Translations under genes and position numbers: made by a program
Assembly: GCF_004337705.1 (NCBI RefSeq)
Contig: NZ_SKBU01000006.1
Location: 286,460-350,459, forward strand
Reading direction: 5' to 3'
DNA length: 64,000 nt
From: Rubrobacter taiwanensis
GTDB lineage: Bacteria; Actinomycetota; Rubrobacteria; Rubrobacterales; Rubrobacteraceae
Notes under the pieces: generated by a model
Seen by the model: only the letters and a program-made list of their open reading frames with translations
What the model was told of the DNA's origin: nothing
The model's database searches: none
In this document: piece after piece, positions 59,797 through 64,000 of the stretch
Position numbering within the stretch: the first letter of the stretch is position 1
How the letters are laid out: every line of letters begins with the position of its first letter

Positions 59797-60579
59797 ATGT
59801 CGGAGGCCGGGCGCAGGGGGGGTGATCTCTTCGAGCCGGTAAGGACGCGCCGGGCGTTCGAGGCTGTGGTGGGTCAGGTGGTGGACCGCATTCGGGCGGG
59901 GGAGTTGCGTGAGGGAGATCTGCTACCCGGGGAGCGGGAGCTGGCATCCAGCATGCAGGTCAGCCGGCCGACGGTGCGGCTGGCGTTGAAGGAGCTGGCT
60001 GAGGCCGGGGTCATAGAGGTACGTCCCGGGCGGGGCGGGGGGGCCCGGGTGGCTTCCGTCTGGATTCCGGAGCGGCTGCTGGAGGCGGGAGCTCCGGAGT
60101 GGCGGGCGGAGGAGATCTTCGCCGTGCTGGAGGCTCGGCGCGCCGTTGAGCCGCGCGTGGCTCAGCTGGCGGCGCTACGGGCCGGGCGGGAGCATTTTGA
60201 GGCTATGCGTCGGGCGATAGATCTGGAGGCTGCTGCGGCGGAGGAGGGGGACTGGCGCAAGATCGTGCAGGCCGACCTGCTCTTCCACCGGCGGATGTGG
60301 CGTGCTGCCGGCAACCCCCATCTGGAGCGGATGATGAGGGATCTGGGGCGGGAGCTGATCCCGGCGCTGGAGATGGCGATGCGCACCACCGAGGATCGGG
60401 CATGGGCCGTGGAGATCCACGAGCGCACCCTCGCCGCTCTGATGCGGGGCGAGATGCCCGGGATAGAGGCGGTCATGGACGAGCACATGTCTTATCTGGA
60501 GATCATCTGCGAAGACGCTCTCGGGCGCCGGCGCGTGCGCGAGATCCCGGACTTCCTGAAGGGCCGCCCGGCCCGTTAA
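59797..60579 (+). CDS. GntR family transcriptional regulator (FadR subfamily)
   Basis: 260 aa. The N-terminal winged helix (about residues 20-85) contains GELREGDLLPGERELASSMQVSRPTVRLALKELAEAGVIEVRPGRGGGARV. The all-helical FCD ligand domain (about 105-245) has the metal/ligand-site residues in ADLLFHRRMWRAAGNPHLERMM and the His of AVEIHERTLAALMRGE. This is the FadR/FCD subgroup that binds organic acids with a metal. It is divergent from the sarcosine-oxidation operon and most likely represses it and itself through the repeats at 59749-59779. The long inverted repeat at 60583 follows the stop. Confidence 0.94.
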   Translation: MSEAGRRGGDLFEPVRTRRAFEAVVGQVVDRIRAGELREGDLLPGERELASSMQVSRPTVRLALKELAEAGVIEVRPGRGGGARVASVWIPERLLEAGAPEWRAEEIFAVLEARRAVEPRVAQLAALRAGREHFEAMRRAIDLEAAAAEEGDWRKIVQADLLFHRRMWRAAGNPHLERMMRDLGRELIPALEMAMRTTEDRAWAVEIHERTLAALMRGEMPGIEAVMDEHMSYLEIICEDALGRRRVREIPDFLKGRPAR

Positions 60580-60582
60580 AGT

Positions 60583-60629
60583 CCGCGGCCCTCCGTGCCG
60601 ATACCTACTAAGGACACGGAGGGCCGCGG
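60583..60629. terminator. 15-bp perfect inverted repeat between gntR and the GH18 gene
   Basis: Arms 60583-60597 (CCGCGGCCCTCCGTG) and 60615-60629 are exact complements around a 17-nt loop. It starts a few nt after the gntR stop and is a good terminator candidate. The GH18 gene start is only 12 nt downstream of the second arm, so an effect on that gene's leader is also possible. Confidence 0.65.
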
Positions 60630-60640
60630 GAAGGTTCCGG

Positions 60641-61678
60641 GTGGCGATTCTCAGGCGTATCATATTTGCTGGTGTGTTCACCCTCTCCATGACCGTCCTG
60701 CTCTTCGGCGAGCCCGGGCCGGCCGGAGCCGCCGCCCGGTACGAGGTCTCCGTGTGGTATCCGGGGTGGGGAACGTCCGGCATCTCGGACTACGATTCGC
60801 TCCGGTTGCGCTCTCACCTGATCGACGAGGTCAACCCCTACTGGTACGCTCTCAAGCCGGGCGGGGCCGTGCGCCCCTACGAGTGGGCCGAAGACCCCAG
60901 GCTCCTCTCCCTCGCCCGCCGGGAGGGGCTAGCCGTCATGCCGCTGGTCTCCAACGAATTCGACCCCGACCGCGTCAGCCGGATGCTTCAGAGCCGGGAG
61001 TCGCGCGAGCGGCACGCGCGGCAGCTCGTGCAGCTCGCGGTGCAGAACGGGTACGACGGGCTGGACCTGGACTACGAGCTGCTCCGCGCCTCCGACAGGA
61101 ACAGGTTCTCTCTCTTCGTCGAAGATCTGGCACGCCGCCTGCACGCCCGGGGCAAGCGGCTCTCCGTAGCCGTACACCCCAAGACCTCCGAGCCGGGGCA
61201 CTGGAGCGGCGCGCGGGCCCAGGACTGGAAGCGCATCGGCCAGGCCGCCGACAAGGTGAAGATCATGCTCTACGACTACCACTGGGACGGTTCCCGCGCA
61301 GGCCCGGCCGCCCCCCTCTGGTGGATAGACGAGGTGCTCTCCTTCGCGAAAACGCAGATAGCGCCGCGCAAGATCCGCATGGGGCTCCCCTTCTACGCGC
61401 GGGAGTGGCGGGGGACGAGCGCCAGAGACCTGGTGCACGCCGACGTGCGCCGGATTATCGACGGCCACTCGCCCACCATACGCGCCCACGCCTCCGGCGA
61501 GCGCTACTTCAACTACGCCGGCGGACGCACCGTCTACTTCCAGACCCCCCTGAGTATCGACCGTAAGCTAGGCGTGCTGGTCGACAGACACCCCCGCATC
61601 GGGGGCATATCCGTCTGGCATATCGGGGGAGAAGCGCCCGGATACTGGAACGCAATCCGAAACCGGCTGGGGCGCTAG
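60641..61678 (+). CDS. Secreted glycoside hydrolase family 18 protein
   Basis: 345 aa from GTG 60641. An N-terminal signal (residues about 5-30, FAGVFTLSMTVLLFGEPGPAGA) precedes a GH18 barrel. The catalytic DxxDxDxE motif is intact in YDGLDLDYELL (acid Glu near residue 149), followed by VKIMLYDYHWDG, GLPFYAREW and a C-terminal GGISVWHIGGEAPGYW. It resembles short spore-cortex/peptidoglycan or chitin-acting GH18 proteins (YaaH/SLEB-like without LysM). It is likely exported to act on cell-wall or external glycans; the target is unknown. It overlaps no gene and follows the hairpin at 60583. Confidence 0.88.
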   Translation: MAILRRIIFAGVFTLSMTVLLFGEPGPAGAAARYEVSVWYPGWGTSGISDYDSLRLRSHLIDEVNPYWYALKPGGAVRPYEWAEDPRLLSLARREGLAVMPLVSNEFDPDRVSRMLQSRESRERHARQLVQLAVQNGYDGLDLDYELLRASDRNRFSLFVEDLARRLHARGKRLSVAVHPKTSEPGHWSGARAQDWKRIGQAADKVKIMLYDYHWDGSRAGPAAPLWWIDEVLSFAKTQIAPRKIRMGLPFYAREWRGTSARDLVHADVRRIIDGHSPTIRAHASGERYFNYAGGRTVYFQTPLSIDRKLGVLVDRHPRIGGISVWHIGGEAPGYWNAIRNRLGR

Positions 61679-61697
61679 AGAGGCGCTCCGGCCCGGT

Positions 61698-61820
61698 TCA
61701 ACGCCCCAGCTTCCGCGCCAGCCAACCGCCGCCGAACACGGCCAGCGCTATGAGCAGGTAGAGCACCCGCAGCGGGTTGAGCAGGAACCCGCCGGTCGCG
61801 GGAAGAAGCCCTCCGTACAT
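61698..61820 (-). CDS. 40-residue LPATGG micropeptide (sorting signal with almost no mature part)
   Basis: ATG 61820 follows GGGAGG at 10 nt. The product is 40 aa: MYGGLLPATG at the N-terminus, then a Gly-Phe, a hydrophobic helix (LLNPLRVLYLLIALAVFGGG) and a basic tail WLARKLGR. This is a cell-wall sorting signal (LPxTG-type motif, TM helix, positive tail) with only five residues before the motif. It could be a sortase decoy/competitor, a tiny anchored peptide or an unrelated TM micropeptide with a chance LPATG. It lies between the convergent GH18 gene and the glycosyltransferase, 19 nt past the GH18 stop and 75 nt from the next gene. Confidence 0.6.
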   Translation of the reverse strand: MYGGLLPATGGFLLNPLRVLYLLIALAVFGGGWLARKLGR

Positions 61821-61895
61821 ATCCTCAAAACCTCCCTTCCGTACATCCGCCACAAATCAGAGCGGCCACAGAGAGACCGCAAGGTTTTCCGCCCC

Positions 61896-62990
61896 CTATC
61901 CCCGGGAGCGCTCCGGGCTGGTCCACCGCCCGCCCTCTTTGAGCCTGAAAGACCTGAAATAGGCGAGTGCGAACAGCACCGACTCCACGTACGCCAGTGC
62001 CAGAAAGCCCGGCAGCAACACCAGCGCCGCGGGCCGCCTCTTGTGGTAGGCGTAGAGGCCCCCCAGAACGTACATGTAGGCCAGATACGTCAGAATCATC
62101 CCCCCTACAAGCCACCACCAGCTCGTACCGATCAACCACAGCAGGAACGGGATCAACACCAGAGGCATCGCCGCGCTCCAGACCCAGGAGAGGATCTGCA
62201 GGTTGTTGGTGACCGAGAACCAGTCGGTCCTGAAGAACATCCTGCGGTCGCGCATGGTCTGCCAGATGCCGGGCCACCAGCGCCCGTAGGTCTGCTTGAG
62301 GTAAGCCCCGAACGTCAGGGGCTCGGCCACGAGCGCCGGCGGGGTATCGTGGAGGTATCTGATCTCGCCCAGTCTACCGTACCACACGTCGCAGAGCATC
62401 GAGAAGTCGTCCAGCACCAGCTTCGCAGCCCGGTCCCAGTCGATGCCCTTTACGGCCTCGCTGCTGAGCAGGACGCTGGAGCCCGGCAGGACGTTTATCA
62501 CGTTCAGAACGTTCTGCGGCGTCCGGATGATGGCGTTGTAGAGCCACATCACGAATCCCCGGTACGCCACCCAGAAGTTCCAGGCCACGCGCTGGGACTC
62601 TATCCGCCCGATCACGAAAGCGACGCCGGGTTTCAGTTCCGGCTCCAGAGCCGCTATGTGTCCGGGCGCAAGCCAGGTGTCCGCGTCCAGGATGAAGATC
62701 CCCTCGTAACGCCCGGCGAGCGCGAAGTGGTCTATCGTGGCCTTGAGGGTTCTGGCCTTGCCCTGGTTCTCGGGCGCTGTGTATACGTTGCCCCCGGTCC
62801 AGAACGCGGCGATACGCCGCGTGTGATCCCGCGAGCAGTCATCGGCCACATAGACGTTCTCCGCCCCCACCTCCCGGACGGCGGCCTTGAGCGTCCGGTC
62901 GAGAACGGACTCCTCGTTGTAGGCCGGAACGAGTACCGCTACGCGCCCGGAGATGCCGGGCTTCCCAGACTCCCTGACCGTATCAGCCAT
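61896..62990 (-). CDS. Membrane glycosyltransferase family 2
   Basis: 364 aa from ATG 62990. The N-terminal GT-A domain has LVPAYNEESVLDRTLKA, YVADDCSRD, PENQGKARTLKATI and the DxD-like FILDADTWL. Further motifs are LPGSSVLLSSEA and LVLDDFSMLCDV (catalytic base Asp in ED/DD), followed by a QxxRW-like KQTYGRWWPG. Four TM helices occupy about residues 255-350. This is the processive GT2 layout of chitin/hyaluronan-synthase-like enzymes (the Q-x-x-x-R-W is replaced by QTYGRWW). It makes or extends a surface polysaccharide; the donor sugar is unknown. Confidence 0.9.
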   Translation of the reverse strand: MADTVRESGKPGISGRVAVLVPAYNEESVLDRTLKAAVREVGAENVYVADDCSRDHTRRIAAFWTGGNVYTAPENQGKARTLKATIDHFALAGRYEGIFILDADTWLAPGHIAALEPELKPGVAFVIGRIESQRVAWNFWVAYRGFVMWLYNAIIRTPQNVLNVINVLPGSSVLLSSEAVKGIDWDRAAKLVLDDFSMLCDVWYGRLGEIRYLHDTPPALVAEPLTFGAYLKQTYGRWWPGIWQTMRDRRMFFRTDWFSVTNNLQILSWVWSAAMPLVLIPFLLWLIGTSWWWLVGGMILTYLAYMYVLGGLYAYHKRRPAALVLLPGFLALAYVESVLFALAYFRSFRLKEGGRWTSPERSRG

Positions 62991-63161
62991 CACCCTCCCG
63001 TCGACTCGCCTCTATCGCTCCGAACGGCCGCCGGAAACGCCTTTCCGAGCGATTGCGTAAGGGAATCTAGGTAGCTAGCACCGGCGCTACAAGAGAGGTT
63101 GGCACAGATATGCCTACAAAACGTCCGGTCGTATACCTGGCGGTCTCAAGCTCCCCATGCT

Positions 63162-63177
63162 AAAGTGCTAGTACTTT
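63162..63177. promoter_or_regulatory. Near-perfect palindrome upstream of the LuxR gene
   Basis: AAAGTGCTAGTACTTT is a 16-bp palindrome around CTAG with one mismatched pair. It lies about 75 nt upstream of the luxR ATG (63253) in an otherwise GC-rich gap (62991-63252) and is a candidate binding site for the LuxR protein itself. Confidence 0.4.
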
Positions 63178-63252
63178 GGATATGTCCGAATCCGGAGGGC
63201 CCCGCAGGGCCCCGGAGCGGCACCGGGACGGAGGAAGGAAGACGGGCACCCC

Positions 63253-63891
63253 ATGGAATCCAGGTCGGACCGCCGGTCCAGACCCCTCGGCAGGGTCTGG
63301 ATCAGCTGCTCTTACCCTCTGCTGCGCGCCGGCCTGGTAAAGGCCCTGAGCCCGCGAGCCCGGGTATACGCGGGACAGGAGCCCCCTCTGGGTGAGAATC
63401 CCTCATTCGTGATCCTCTGCGCCGAGAACGTGGACGATCTCAACCGGGGCTTGGATCACGTCCATGAGAGAGCCCCCGGAGCGAAGACCCTCCTCCTGAG
63501 CGTGCAGCTGGACCTCCCCCTAGCCCGGCTGGCCCTCCAGCGGGGGGTCCGCGGTTTCATACACGCCGGGATGAGCCCGGATCAGATCTTCCGCTCCCTC
63601 GACGTGATCGCCCGGGGCGAGCTGGCCGTCCCCCGTAACATCCTGGAAGCCCTGGCACTAGATGACGGTAAGGACCGCCCTCGCGAGCTGCCGCAGCTGA
63701 CCCCTCGTCAGCGGGAGATACTGGAGCTTGTGGCCGAAGGACTCACCAACGCCCAGATAGCCGGAAGACTCCACCTCTCGGAGTCCTCGGTAAAACAGCA
63801 CCTGCGCGGTGCCTACCGGGCGCTCAACGTGCGGAACCGCACCGAAGCGGCGAACCTCGTACGCAACGCCGGCGACGGTCCGCTCTGGTAG
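63253..63891 (+). CDS. LuxR-type transcriptional regulator with degenerate receiver domain
   Basis: 212 aa. The C-terminal LuxR/NarL helix-turn-helix (residues about 145-205) reads LTPRQREILELVAEGLTNAQIAGRLHLSESSVKQHLRGAYRALNVRNRTEA. The N-terminal half has the beta/alpha pattern of a receiver domain (VWISCSYPLLRAGLVKAL, then PSFVILCAENVDD and KTLLLSVQLDLPLARLALQRGVRGFIHA). The expected phosphoacceptor Asp at the end of strand 3 is replaced (VILCA) and no acidic pair is visible. It is thus probably an atypical, phosphorylation-independent regulator. No kinase gene is adjacent. ATG 63253 follows a GGAGGAAGGAAG about 12 nt upstream. Confidence 0.85.
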   Translation: MESRSDRRSRPLGRVWISCSYPLLRAGLVKALSPRARVYAGQEPPLGENPSFVILCAENVDDLNRGLDHVHERAPGAKTLLLSVQLDLPLARLALQRGVRGFIHAGMSPDQIFRSLDVIARGELAVPRNILEALALDDGKDRPRELPQLTPRQREILELVAEGLTNAQIAGRLHLSESSVKQHLRGAYRALNVRNRTEAANLVRNAGDGPLW

Positions 63892-63911
63892 ACCGGAGCC
63901 CGGCCTACACC

Positions 63912-64000
63912 CTAAAAGAGCCCCACGATCTGGCCGTCATCGTCTATGTCTATGCTCTGGGCAGCAGGTGAGGCCGAAAGCCCCGGCATGGTGCGCATCT
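63912..64000 (-). CDS. fhs: Formate-tetrahydrofolate ligase, C-terminal end (runs off window)
   Basis: Only the last 28 codons are present. MRTMPGLSASPAAQSIDIDDDGQIVGLF followed by TAG (63912-63914) matches the highly conserved C-terminus of FTHFS, in which R/M-TMPGL, a Pro/Ala segment, an acidic IDxDxxG strand and VGLF are characteristic (written here in pieces: TMPGLSASPAAQ, IDIDDDG, IVGLF). The enzyme forms 10-formyl-THF from formate and ATP. Its closeness to the sarcosine oxidation genes fits one-carbon recycling, but with so little sequence the call is only probable. Confidence 0.7.
   Translation of the reverse strand, partial: MRTMPGLSASPAAQSIDIDDDGQIVGLF

Overview
The window is high-G+C bacterial chromosome (about two-thirds G+C by eye). 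Genes are packed tightly, many with 1-4 nt start/stop overlaps (ATGA, GTGA, TGATG). GTG and TTG starts are common and AUA is used freely for isoleucine. Gene content (OpcA next to Zwf, a succinylase dap operon, a DUF6230/DUF6114-like pair, fatty acid oxidation genes, monomeric sarcosine oxidase) suggests an actinomycete, most likely of the Rubrobacter type; that assignment is inference. I saw no tRNA, rRNA, CRISPR array, IS element or phage gene.

Layout. 1-4085: branched-chain amino acid ABC transporter, with a divergent lipoprotein livK (cut by the window edge) and livHMGF; livG has no ordinary start codon. 4086-7023: a DedA-like protein and a GbsR/MarR-regulated ABC-2 exporter. 7153-9949: cupin, HTH/coiled-coil protein, Rieske protein and two DoxX-like membrane proteins. 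10077-15666: lysine/diaminopimelate genes, lysA divergent from dapC-dapD-dapE-aminotransferase. 15663-20081: orphan PAS histidine kinase and an acyltransferase-SGNH protein. 20183-24382: a cell-envelope locus with a two-enzyme peptidoglycan hydrolase, a repeat-rich LPXTG protein and a DUF6230/DUF6114-like pair. 24379-37403: a TetR regulator and a fatty-acid/aldehyde oxidation cluster (SDR, FadB, FadA, acyl-CoA dehydrogenase, aldehyde dehydrogenase, SDR, hydrolase, acyl-CoA ligase, SCP2). 37481-45359: an exported 14-residue-repeat protein and the pentose phosphate operon tkt-tal-gnd-zwf-opcA-pgl. 45563-46552: a lower-G+C island encoding a cysteine-rich peptide precursor and a small membrane protein. 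46844-50188: amino acid permease, metallophosphoesterase and nucleotidyltransferase. 50702-56614: a sulfatase-fold hydrolase with a threonine nucleophile, Fe-alcohol dehydrogenase, aldehyde dehydrogenase, a second SCP2, and IclR and TetR regulators. 56715-64000: Hsp20, a sarcosine oxidase/GcvT-like operon with divergent GntR, a GH18 protein, a 40-residue sorting-signal micropeptide, a glycosyltransferase, a LuxR protein with a degenerate receiver, and the C-terminus of formate-tetrahydrofolate ligase.

Main observations. (1) An imperfect palindrome, TTATCA-NN-TRATGM, recurs in the promoter regions of the fatty-acid cluster, the DUF6230-like gene, an uncharacterised membrane gene and the first SCP2 gene, with weaker variants upstream of the TetR gene, the LPXTG gene and the distant second SCP2 gene. 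I infer a TetR-controlled lipid/envelope regulon. (2) The N-terminal domain of the dual peptidoglycan hydrolase resembles the divergently encoded DUF6230-like protein, suggesting one envelope system. (3) A candidate cysteine-rich secreted peptide lies beside a putative partner membrane protein. (4) A 40-aa protein is almost nothing but a sortase-type sorting signal.
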